Source: Pseudomonadota bacterium
Lineage (GTDB): Bacteria; Pseudomonadota; Alphaproteobacteria; Rhizobiales; Hyphomicrobiaceae
Length of the DNA: 64,000 nt
Reading direction: 5' to 3'
Assembly (NCBI GenBank): GCA_018242295.1
Contig: JAFECE010000004.1
Coordinates: 1-64,000 of the forward strand
Part shown: piece after piece, positions 19,852 to 27,287 of the stretch
Layout: every line of letters begins with the position of its first letter
How positions within the stretch are numbered: position 1 is the stretch's first letter
Program-made: the position numbers and the translations under genes
The notes under the pieces: model-generated
Seen by the model: the letters and a program-made list of their open reading frames with translations, nothing else
Databases searched by the model: none
What the model was told of the DNA's origin: nothing

Positions 19852-20736
19852 ATGGCGAACACCATTTCTCGATCCCCAACCGCACGACCCCACGCATACC
19901 CGGGCCGCGATTTAAGGTGGCCATCCTCCATTATCTGGCGCGACACCGACCCTGCGGTCCGCAGGATTACGACAGCCGACGTCTGGAAATCGCTTGTCGA
20001 AGGCTACGATGACTTCCTCGCGATGCCGACCCACCTTGTCTTTGCGGGCCTCATCTATCCGGTCATCGGCATCATTCTTGCGCGCATCCTGTTCGGCTAC
20101 GGACTGCTTTCCCTCATCTATCCGATGGTCGCGGGCTTTGCGCTTCTGGGTCCGTTCTTTGCGGTCGGGCTGTACGAGTTGAGCAGACGGCGCGAAGAAG
20201 GCCTCGACACCTCCCAGATCCGCGCGTTCGCCGTCATCCACCGCCCAGGGATGGGCGGAATATTCGCGCTCGGGCTCATGTTGGCGGCAATCTTCGTCGT
20301 CTGGCTCTACGCCGCGAACCTGATGTACACGCAGATCATGGGTGGCGAACCCGCGTCCGTTTCGGACTTCCTCCATGACGTCTTCAGAACGGGGAAAGGC
20401 ACCGAACTCGCCATCGCCGGCAATTTGCTCGGCTTCATGTTTGCACTCTTCGTGCTCGTGACCAGCGTGGTGTCCTTCCCGATGCTCGTCGATCGTAATG
20501 TCAGCGTCGGCACCGCCGTGCGAACATCCGTCCGCGCCTCGATTGAGAATCCGGGACCAATCGCCCTCTGGGGTCTTATCGTCGCCGCCGGACTGTTGCT
20601 CGGCGCAATACCGCTGCTGGTCGGACTGGCGATCACCCTGCCGATCCTCGGCCACGCGACGTGGCACCTCTACAGGAAACTCGTCGCGCTTCCGGAACAA
20701 GATCCGCTCCAGGACAGCGGCGACGATACCGGCTGA
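19852..20736 (+). CDS. DUF2189 family integral membrane protein
   Basis: The product (294 residues) has a soluble N-terminal part and about six hydrophobic segments, starting at MPTHLVFAGLIYPVIGIILA. The segment PFFAVGLYELSRRREEGLD is characteristic of the DUF2189 family. No enzymatic motif is visible and the role of the family is not known to me. An upstream GTG (19801) is in frame, but ATG 19852 has AGGTG six bases before it. It is read divergently from mraZ. Confidence 0.85.
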   Translation: MANTISRSPTARPHAYPGRDLRWPSSIIWRDTDPAVRRITTADVWKSLVEGYDDFLAMPTHLVFAGLIYPVIGIILARILFGYGLLSLIYPMVAGFALLGPFFAVGLYELSRRREEGLDTSQIRAFAVIHRPGMGGIFALGLMLAAIFVVWLYAANLMYTQIMGGEPASVSDFLHDVFRTGKGTELAIAGNLLGFMFALFVLVTSVVSFPMLVDRNVSVGTAVRTSVRASIENPGPIALWGLIVAAGLLLGAIPLLVGLAITLPILGHATWHLYRKLVALPEQDPLQDSGDDTG

Positions 20737-20751
20737 CCGTTTGTCGTAGCG

Positions 20752-21708
20752 CTAGTGCGCGCTCACGAAGTCGGAAAGCGCCGGCACAAGTTCTTTGGCG
20801 AGAGGCAATCGCGGATTGCGGTATGTCGCAAAGTTTGCGGCCCGATCCGCGGGTGCCTCTCTCAACGCATGGTTCATGCCGTCGATCATTACGAGCTTGG
20901 CGTTGGGTTGCGCCGACGCCAGGAGAGTTGCGTTCTCCGTCGTAACCTGAAGATCCGTCGTCCCCTGCACGATCAGAACCGGGTTCTTGACGCGCGCCAG
21001 CTCTGCCGCCGGATCGAGAGGCAGCCACGACATCAGGTAAGGCTGCACGCTCTGACGATAGAGGCTCATCAGTTCCGGCCGAATGCTCGCGACCCGAATT
21101 CCCTGCTCGAGGCTTTCGGAAATTCTCTTCGATTCATCTTGCAGTTCGCTTGGAGCCCCAGCGGCGGAAAGCTGTCTGGCAATAACGCGTCCTGCGGGCT
21201 CGCCGGCGCCAGCGATCAGTATGAGACCGACGACGTCCGCCTTTTGCGCGGCCATCGTCGCGATCAAAGCGCCTTCGCTGTGCCCGAGGATGAAGATCCG
21301 GCCGGTTTCACGCCTTGCGTGAAGAACCTTCAGCCATTCAACGGCGTCCGCGACGTAGGTATCGAAGCGCAGGTCTTCTTCGCGCAGCCCCGACACACGG
21401 CTCAGGCCAACGCCCCGCTTGTCGACACGCAGCGAGCCGATGCCGAGATCGGCAAGATCGTGCGCGAGGCGCTTTAAGCAATCGTTGCGAGCTTCCACCA
21501 GATTGCCGTCCCGGTCGACCGGACCCGAGCCCGCAAGGATCAGGACGGTAGCGCCCGAATTGGAATTGAAATTGGATTTGGACTTCGTACCGTCAGCGGT
21601 GATGAGCGTGCCGTGAAGCGCCCCCGTGCTGATCTCCCGTTCCGTCCATGCCATCGCTGGCGCCCATGTCAAAAGCGAAGCAGCAACGAAGCTGAGAAAC
21701 CGTATCAA
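20752..21708 (-). CDS. Exported alpha/beta hydrolase, serine aminopeptidase-like
   Basis: The 318-residue product begins with a signal peptide (FLSFVAASLLTWAPAMA) and should act in the periplasm. It has an oxyanion-loop sequence (ILAGSGPVDRDGN), the nucleophile elbow ILGHSEGALIA with the catalytic Ser, the acid region VQGTTDLQVT and a late His in IDGMNHALREAP. This order fits the alpha/beta hydrolase fold of the serine aminopeptidase S33 type. The substrate is unknown. It converges with the DUF2189 gene. Confidence 0.85.
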   Translation of the reverse strand: MIRFLSFVAASLLTWAPAMAWTEREISTGALHGTLITADGTKSKSNFNSNSGATVLILAGSGPVDRDGNLVEARNDCLKRLAHDLADLGIGSLRVDKRGVGLSRVSGLREEDLRFDTYVADAVEWLKVLHARRETGRIFILGHSEGALIATMAAQKADVVGLILIAGAGEPAGRVIARQLSAAGAPSELQDESKRISESLEQGIRVASIRPELMSLYRQSVQPYLMSWLPLDPAAELARVKNPVLIVQGTTDLQVTTENATLLASAQPNAKLVMIDGMNHALREAPADRAANFATYRNPRLPLAKELVPALSDFVSAH

Positions 21709-21765
21709 TTCGCTCCCTCGCGAGTTGAGACGACCCGCCCTGTCCCTTCAAGGCGAGTGAAAAAT

Positions 21766-22207
21766 ACCAGCTGGCCTATAAGCCGGGTTCTGTCTGGAGT
21801 TTCCTCCTCGACGGCCATTCATCTGGGGCGCCTGTCGCCAGACGCCTCGTGCAATCAACCCGGGTGGGTAGCGTGAGGACGCGCCTTGCGTCTGCGGTTT
21901 CCCGCTCCGCGCGCCCACCCCTATTTGATCTTGCTCCCGGTGGGGTTTGCCCTGCCACTGCTGTTACCAGCAGCGCGGTGCGCTCTTACCGCACCTTTTC
22001 ACCCTTACCGCCGGATTGTGCCCGAAGGCAGTCCGGCTTCGCGGTATGTTTTCTGTGGCACTTTCCCTAGGGTCGCCCCCGGCGGCCGTTAGCCGCCACC
22101 GTATTCCTCATGGAGCCCGGACTTTCCTCTGCCGGATGTCAGCTCGCGAGCCTTTAGAGCGCGTTTCGCCACAACGAAAACCGGCAGCGGCCGTCCAGCC
22201 AGCTGGT
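21766..22207 (-). ncRNA. rnpB: RNase P RNA, bacterial A type
   Basis: This is the catalytic RNA that trims tRNA 5' ends. The two ends form a perfect ten-base P1 helix: ACCAGCTGGC at 22207-22198 and GCCAGCTGGT at 21775-21766, both read on the minus strand. Near the 3' end the minus strand carries AGATGAATGGCC followed later by CAGAACCCGGCTTATAGGCC, the highly conserved RNase P 3' core. The 5' part has the conserved GGACGGCCGC stretch. The length of about 442 is at the upper end for the A type. Exact ends are set by P1 pairing and may be off by a few bases. Confidence 0.95.
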
Positions 22208-22250
22208 GCAATGAGATAAGCGACGTGCGCGCCCAAAGGTCAAGGCCATA

Positions 22251-22389
22251 CTTCCTTCTCCCGTCGGGAGAAGGTGGCCGAAGGCCGGATGAGGGGACTT
22301 TATCGTCCGTTATCCAAGCCCCTCACCTGCCCTCCTCGCCGAAGGCGAGCCTCCGGCGCGACGGGCATCCTCTCCCGTTCCAGGAAAAA
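22251..22389. repeat. Interspersed repeat element, copy A
   Basis: This non-coding block has a hairpin CTTCTCCCGTCGGGAGAAG, then GTGGCCGAAGGCCGGATGAG, a middle part with CCCCTCACCTGCCC, a second hairpin around CTCGCCGAAGGCGAG and a terminal CATCCTCTCCCGTTCC. Copy B at 23304-23448 has the same blocks in the same order and orientation. Such small structured repeats are common between genes in Rhizobiales. They are usually treated as non-autonomous, REP- or MITE-like elements. Confidence 0.85.
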
Positions 22390-22423
22390 GACTCCGTCAA
22401 TCTTCGGCCTTCATTCGCTCCGC

Positions 22424-22888
22424 TCACGCCGCCGATCTGCAAGTGGCCAGAAGCCCGGCCATAGGATCACCCGTCTCGAGCAGGCTCTTGAGGTTCGACA
22501 AAATCATCGGCCAACCGCCTGACACATCCTCAATAAGCTTCGACTCCGGCCTGTCGATCTCGTGCAGCACAGTGAGCTTCACGCCGCTCGGAACCTCTTC
22601 GATCTCCATCGTGCATCGAGAGAAGCCCTCGGCTCTGATTTCCGCGCTGCGTTCACCCCGCCAGCGAAAGACGAGACGCTTTTCCGGCTCGAAGTCGAGA
22701 ATTTCGCCGTCGTGAGCGATGCTGCCGTCCGGCAAGACCATTTTCCACGGCCCCCCGATTTTCCAGTCGCTGACGAGCGTAACGCCGAACCAATATTGCC
22801 GCGTGAATTCCGGCTTGAGGAGCGCCTCCCAAAGCTTCTCCGGGGTCGTACGGATGTACGTAACGTAGACGAACTTATCGTTTGCCAT
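22424..22888 (-). CDS. SRPBCC / AHSA1-like domain protein
   Basis: The 154-residue product is a single START-like (SRPBCC) domain of the AHSA1 type. Visible features are VYVTYIRTTPEKLWEALLKP at the N-terminus, PGG-like turns (IGGPWKMVLPDG), VFRWRGER and the C-terminal helix GWPMILSNLKSLLETG. These proteins bind hydrophobic ligands; none can be named here. ATG 22888 (MANDKFVYV) has AAGGAAAG upstream and overlaps the ArsR stop by 14 bases, so the two are co-translated. ArsR-SRPBCC pairs of this kind are frequent. Confidence 0.92.
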   Translation of the reverse strand: MANDKFVYVTYIRTTPEKLWEALLKPEFTRQYWFGVTLVSDWKIGGPWKMVLPDGSIAHDGEILDFEPEKRLVFRWRGERSAEIRAEGFSRCTMEIEEVPSGVKLTVLHEIDRPESKLIEDVSGGWPMILSNLKSLLETGDPMAGLLATCRSAA

Positions 22889-23204
22889 CGGACTTTCCTT
22901 CCAGGTTCTTCTTGAGTTCGTCGAGCGCTCTGAGACGCCCGTGCTCAAATTTTCGGACCCACCGGTCGGCTATTTCGAAAATTGGCAGGGGATTTAGGAA
23001 GTGGAGCTTCTCCCTGCCGTCCTTACGTGTCGCAACGAGATTTGCGTCCTCAAGGATCGTGAGATGCTTGGTGACGGCCTGCCGCGACATGTCATGTCCT
23101 TCGCAAAGCTCGCCCAGCGTCTGGCCATTGCGCTGATGCAAGCTGTCGAGCAACTGACGCCGCACCGGATCCGCAAGCGCTTTGAAAACGTCGTCCATGC
23201 TCAT
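22875..23204 (-). CDS. ArsR-family transcriptional regulator
   Basis: The 109-residue product is a winged-helix repressor. It has DVFKALADPVRRQLLDSL, the recognition-helix region DMSRQAVTKHLTILEDANLV and the wing TRKDGREKLHFLNPLP. There is no CxC metal site of the ArsR/SmtB type, so metal sensing is unlikely. The frame opens with a TTG (23219); ATG 23204 (MSMDDVF) is the better start. It probably controls itself and the overlapping SRPBCC gene. Confidence 0.92.
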   Translation of the reverse strand: MSMDDVFKALADPVRRQLLDSLHQRNGQTLGELCEGHDMSRQAVTKHLTILEDANLVATRKDGREKLHFLNPLPIFEIADRWVRKFEHGRLRALDELKKNLEGKSDGKR

Positions 23205-23303
23205 GAACCCAATACGCAACCATTTGGTTGCTTGTCAAGGCAAGTTTTGTTCCGCGCTCTGAAAGAGGCGAAACGGATCAAATCTCGGATGAACGGCACA
23301 GCA

Positions 23304-23448
23304 CTTCCTTTTCCCTTGGGGAGAAGGTGCCCCGAAGGGGCGGATGAGGGGCATTGTTCTGCTCTGCTTGAAGTCCCTCACCTGCCCGTCTCGCCGAAGG
23401 CAAGCCTCAGGCTGGACACGCATCCTCTCCCGTTCCGGGAGAGGAAAA
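23304..23448. repeat. Interspersed repeat element, copy B
   Basis: This is the second copy of the repeat described at 22251-22389. It has a CCTTGGGGAGAAGG hairpin region, CCGAAGGGGCGGATGAGGGG, CCCTCACCTGCCC, CTCGCCGAAGGCAAG and CATCCTCTCCCGTTCC. The two copies differ at scattered positions, often in ways that keep or vary the hairpin stems. It ends three bases before the 3' end of the eutBC gene and, together with copy A, brackets the ArsR/SRPBCC pair. Confidence 0.85.
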
Positions 23449-23451
23449 CCC

Positions 23452-25662
23452 TCAGGCCCCCATCGCCGCCCGCATGTTGTGCGAACGGTCATGGATAGCG
23501 CGCTCAAGCCGATTGCCGGCAGCCTTCGCCGTCAGGATCTGATTGACGCGCTCGGCAATCTGCACGGCGGCTTCGCTCGGCGGCAACCCGCCCGAATAGA
23601 TATTCGAGATCACGGTGTATTCGTAGCGGATGTCCGGATTGCCGCTGAATTTCACCGCATCTTGTCTCGCGTCATCGTCGAGACGATAGGCGATGTAAGC
23701 CGACATGCTGCGCGACGCCAAAGCATCGCCGCCCGGCCGCTCGCCGATGAGGTTGATGACGAGCTTCGGCTGCAGAGCGTCGCCCAGCGCTTCGGCAAGC
23801 TTCACGCGGCCGTAAGGCGCAAGGATCGGCTTTCCTGCCGAAATTCGCTGCTCCTTGAGCCCGTCGAGGAGCGCCGGAAGCAGATCCGGAATATTGTGAT
23901 GCACCGCTTCCGCCGAGAGACCATCCGAAACGATGATCTGCACATCCACGCGTTCCGGGGAAAGCTCCGCAACCATCTCGTCGGACGGCTTCGCGCCACG
24001 ATCGGGATGGCTGAGATGCGCTTCCTTGCTTGTCGCCGACGTCTTCACGCGGCGGAAATCGATGCCTGCCAGCCGCTCCGGCGTGACCTCGGCATAAATC
24101 GCTTCGCGCGCCGCAGCCAGGTTCGCCTTGATTGCGCGTGACACCTGTTCCGTCGGCCGCGGCCCCGCGCTTTCGAAGCCGTAAGCCGCGGGCAAATTCT
24201 TGCGCAGCCGTTCGAATTCGTCATCCGAGCAGAAAATCTTCGGATTGCCCCAGTTCGGGCCGCGCTCGACGTCGCCATCCTCGTCGCGAACGAAAATCCC
24301 GCGCCCGATCGCCCATTCCAGGAATTCCGGCGCAGGCGTCAGCCCGTGCACCTCCCGCATCGTCTGATCGTCGTGCCCGCACGTGTCGAAATACGCGAGC
24401 ATCCGATCGATCGACAGATAGACGTCCATGAAATAGTTGGCGCCCGCCGCCGTCAGCAATTCCGCGGCGATCTGCTGGCCTTCCATCGTGATCTCGGAAT
24501 GCAGCGTATAGCAGGGCGCCATTCCCATCGGCAGGCCGAGCAGCTTGCCCATGAAATGATCCTGCAAATTCGAGACGATCATCTCGAAGTTCGAGCGATG
24601 CGTCTCCGGCCCGATGAAGCCGGTGACGTTATTGACCATGAACGGATCGTAGCGCCGCGCGAGGCCATAGCAGAGCGCCTCCGTCGTCGTCATGTCGATG
24701 CCGTTGTGCTTGCTGTAGGTGAGCTCGCTGCCCTGCCCGGTCTCGAAATACATGAACTGCGCCGCTTCGTCCTTCAGCGGCCCGTGCTTCGCCATCGTCG
24801 TATAGGCTTGGTCGAGCACGTCGGCCGTCACGTCGAACTCTTCGATCAGCGTCCGGTCGGTGCCAGCGAGCGACTGGAACATGATCTCGACTGGCGCCCC
24901 GCTCTCGAGGCAAGCGAGCTGTGTCTTCACGTGCGACAGCACGCAGATCTGCGTCGGCGCTCCCGTCTCACGGCGAAGCTTGTCGAGATGCGTCAGCGTC
25001 TTCGAAATGTTTTCAACCGTATCGATCGCCGGATTGAGACCCAGCAGCGCATCGCCCGAACCCATCGAAAGGCCAGTATAAATCAGCGCCGACATCGCAT
25101 CGAGATCGTCGGTCGGATGGTTGGGTTGCAGCCGCGATGACAGCGTTCCCGGTGCGCCGACGAGCGTCCGCGCCTTGCCCGAACGTTTGAGCTTCTTAGC
25201 GGCATAGACGAGTTCGTGCACGTCCATCAGCTTGGCGATCGCCGCCGCCATCACGCCGGTCAGCGCGCCACCGATGAGCTTGGCTTCGGAAGCCTTCGCT
25301 TTGAGCAGCAGATTTTTGATCTCGCCCAGCGTTTTGGGCGCGATCTCCGCGAAGGTATCGCGGTCAATACCGTAATTGATCCGCATCACGGAATCGACGC
25401 GGCCTTGCTCGTCCGTCAGAGGCCGATCGTAGAGATGCTGCAGCGTCAAACGTGAGAGGATCGACCGCGCCGCCTCCCGCTCGACATCGTCCTTCGCCGC
25501 AAGACCGCAATTGCGATCCCCCGCCTTGTCGAAATCGGCGGCGCCGAGCAGCGCTTTCAAACCGAGAAAGCGGTACGGCCGGTCGAATAGGGTGATTTCG
25601 TAGAGTTCGTCAGGACGAGGTTCCGGAACCTCGATTTGCCGCCACGGCTGAAGATCCACCAT
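23452..25662 (-). CDS. eutBC: Ethanolamine ammonia-lyase, EutB-EutC single-chain fusion
   Basis: This 736-residue protein joins both subunits of the adenosylcobalamin enzyme that splits ethanolamine into acetaldehyde and ammonia. Residues 1 to about 470 are EutB: LSSRLQPNHPTDD, GSGDALLGLNP and MYFETGQGSELTYSKHN carry the usual substrate-site Arg, Gln, Asn and Glu. From about 510 the chain is EutC (DVQIIVSDGLSAEAVHHN, INLIGERPGGDALASRSMSA, NIYSGGLPPSEAA). The EutC N-terminal region is shorter than in the separate subunit. The late EutB barrel segment reads GMAPCYTLHSE, which differs from the CYTNH-type motif I recall for enterobacterial EutB. No microcompartment, eutA or eutH genes are nearby. 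GAGGG precedes the ATG. Confidence 0.92.
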   Translation of the reverse strand: MVDLQPWRQIEVPEPRPDELYEITLFDRPYRFLGLKALLGAADFDKAGDRNCGLAAKDDVEREAARSILSRLTLQHLYDRPLTDEQGRVDSVMRINYGIDRDTFAEIAPKTLGEIKNLLLKAKASEAKLIGGALTGVMAAAIAKLMDVHELVYAAKKLKRSGKARTLVGAPGTLSSRLQPNHPTDDLDAMSALIYTGLSMGSGDALLGLNPAIDTVENISKTLTHLDKLRRETGAPTQICVLSHVKTQLACLESGAPVEIMFQSLAGTDRTLIEEFDVTADVLDQAYTTMAKHGPLKDEAAQFMYFETGQGSELTYSKHNGIDMTTTEALCYGLARRYDPFMVNNVTGFIGPETHRSNFEMIVSNLQDHFMGKLLGLPMGMAPCYTLHSEITMEGQQIAAELLTAAGANYFMDVYLSIDRMLAYFDTCGHDDQTMREVHGLTPAPEFLEWAIGRGIFVRDEDGDVERGPNWGNPKIFCSDDEFERLRKNLPAAYGFESAGPRPTEQVSRAIKANLAAAREAIYAEVTPERLAGIDFRRVKTSATSKEAHLSHPDRGAKPSDEMVAELSPERVDVQIIVSDGLSAEAVHHNIPDLLPALLDGLKEQRISAGKPILAPYGRVKLAEALGDALQPKLVINLIGERPGGDALASRSMSAYIAYRLDDDARQDAVKFSGNPDIRYEYTVISNIYSGGLPPSEAAVQIAERVNQILTAKAAGNRLERAIHDRSHNMRAAMGA

Positions 25663-25850
25663 GCGAACCGCCCTCGCTGCTCACGCGGCCGGTAGGGATC
25701 TGCCTGTCACCCAACAACAGGACTCGCGGCCGCCTGAACGCAACATTAGCGAAGTTCGTGGCGCGCAAGTCAAGTTCCTATTAAGCAAAACGCCCGTCAC
25801 GTGCGGCTGGGCCAACTGGAAAGCCGCACGAACCGGACAAAAGCACCGGG

Positions 25851-26162
25851 CTACTGACGAAGCTGACTGGCGCGGTGCGAGACTTCCGCCTGGCTCACCT
25901 CACCCGCTTCGACGAGCGCGTTGATGCAGCGGGGTGAAAGCTTTTCGCCCGCAGCACGCATGCACTGGCGGACTTCCGGGCTATCGGAAGCAAACTGACT
26001 GCACAGCGCATAGTAGTCACGCGAGCAGGCAAGCTTCACACGAAGACTGACGGCGTTCGCCGTCGTTGCCCAGATCATTGGAACTGTTGTCGCGATTGAA
26101 AGCGCGATTGCAAAAACACCCGAACGCGGACTGAACACACTGGCTCGCATCTGTGTCGCCAT
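25851..26162 (-). CDS. Small exported Cys-rich protein (GLG1-type Cys-rich repeat), paralogue 1
   Basis: The 103-residue product (start ATG 26162, MATQMRAS) has a signal peptide (FAIALSIATTVPMIWATTANA). It is followed by one four-cysteine module: ACSRDYYALC, then EVRQCMRAAGEKLSPRC, ending ALVEAGEV. The pattern C-x3-D-x4-C...R-x2-C-M...LS-x2-C resembles the cysteine-rich repeat of Golgi glycoprotein 1 (Pfam family named Cys_rich_FGFR1). Two paralogues lie at 52864-53124 and 53341-54153. The function is unknown. A longer frame begins at 26219. Confidence 0.75.
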   Translation of the reverse strand: MATQMRASVFSPRSGVFAIALSIATTVPMIWATTANAVSLRVKLACSRDYYALCSQFASDSPEVRQCMRAAGEKLSPRCINALVEAGEVSQAEVSHRASQLRQ

Positions 26163-26207
26163 GTCGGCACTCCGGTATGGAAAGTCGTTTTGAGAGGTTG
26201 GCAATAT

Positions 26208-26223
26208 ACTGTTTAACAACAGT
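26208..26223. promoter_or_regulatory. Perfect dyad upstream of the Cys-rich gene
   Basis: ACTGTT and AACAGT form a perfect six-base inverted repeat around a TAAC spacer, 46-61 bases upstream of the ATG at 26162. The place and size fit an operator. No regulator is encoded next to it, and I see no copy upstream of the other two Cys-rich genes. Confidence 0.35.
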
Positions 26224-26304
26224 TAATGACCATCCCATATCTGTCGAATGGGCGCAGCGATGTCAGCCTCGCGTCAGCGTCGGCTTCATCGCTACACAAT
26301 CGCG

Positions 26305-27135
26305 CTATCGCTGCGCGCGGTCGAGGTTGATCGCTTGCCCGAGACCTTTGGCCTCTGCGATGCCGATGGCGCCGACGAAATTCGCACCGTCGAGATCGGC
26401 CCGCGTAAAGTCCGCGCCGGCGATGTCCGCGCCCGCGAAGTCGGCGCGCGAGAGATCGGCATCTCTGAAGTTGACGTCCCTGAGATTGGCGCCTGTAAAC
26501 TTTGCAAACCAGAGCACGGTGCGTTCCATGTTGGCGTCGGTCATGCGCGCCCCGGAGAAATCGCAATACTTGAGAATGTTGCGATAGGCCGTGGCGAGCG
26601 TTCCCTCCCCAGGCCGGCCTTCGAGCGGATAGAAGTTTGCCCGCGACAGGTCAGCTCCCCTGAAATCGGAACCGGAGAGCTCGGCCTGGACATGCACGTC
26701 CGTCAAATTCGCACCCGAGAAATGCGGCGCGTCGAGCACGTTGTTGGAAAGATCCGCGTAGATCGTCGGACGAAGAATCGTCGCGCCGGAGAGATTGGCC
26801 CCTGAGAGATCGGCGCGCATCAACACCGAACGATCGAGCCGGGTATGCGAAAGATCGGCACCCTTGAGATTGGCGCCCGTGAAGTCCGTGCCGTAAAAAT
26901 CCGAATGCGCGAGGTTCGCGCCTTTGAAGTTAAGCTCGGAAAGATCGAGATAGACGAGATATTTGTTTGAGAAATCCGGCCTTGCACCGGGCTTCGTCTG
27001 AAACAGCAGGGTTGTGATGGTGCGGGCGTTCATCTCCGGCTTGGGCGCCACGGGCCCGAGCGGCTGATCCGCGAAGACGGAAACCGCGCTAGCAAACAGG
27101 AGGGAGAACGCCAAACCAGTCAACCTGCGGATCAT
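26305..27135 (-). CDS. Exported pentapeptide-repeat protein
   Basis: The 276-residue product has a signal peptide (LTGLAFSLLFASAVSVFA). From about residue 60 to 270 it is built of A(D/N)Lxx pentapeptides, for example LNFKGANLAHSDFYGTDFTG and ANLKGADLSHTRL. These should form a right-handed quadrilateral beta-helix. A break of about 15 residues around YPLEGRPGEGTLATAYRN interrupts the helix. The protein is probably periplasmic; the partner is unknown. The frame opens at a TTG (27150), but ATG 27135 has AAAGGT upstream. Confidence 0.9.
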   Translation of the reverse strand: MIRRLTGLAFSLLFASAVSVFADQPLGPVAPKPEMNARTITTLLFQTKPGARPDFSNKYLVYLDLSELNFKGANLAHSDFYGTDFTGANLKGADLSHTRLDRSVLMRADLSGANLSGATILRPTIYADLSNNVLDAPHFSGANLTDVHVQAELSGSDFRGADLSRANFYPLEGRPGEGTLATAYRNILKYCDFSGARMTDANMERTVLWFAKFTGANLRDVNFRDADLSRADFAGADIAGADFTRADLDGANFVGAIGIAEAKGLGQAINLDRAQR

Positions 27136-27287
27136 GCCTGACCTTTCCAAACGGCCGTTGCGCGGTGATCGTCACATGACCGATCATGCATGAGTCCGGA
27201 TAGCCCGGGGATATTATTTTCGTCGCGGGCTCACGCGAAATTGTCGCGTCACAGCTACATCCGCTACATTATTTCATTCGGATTGAA

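Noticed and set aside
25663-25850. Cobalamin riboswitch upstream of the B12-dependent eutBC gene
   Set aside because: I searched by eye for the B12-box type sequence (GCCACTG) and the surrounding fold and did not find them.
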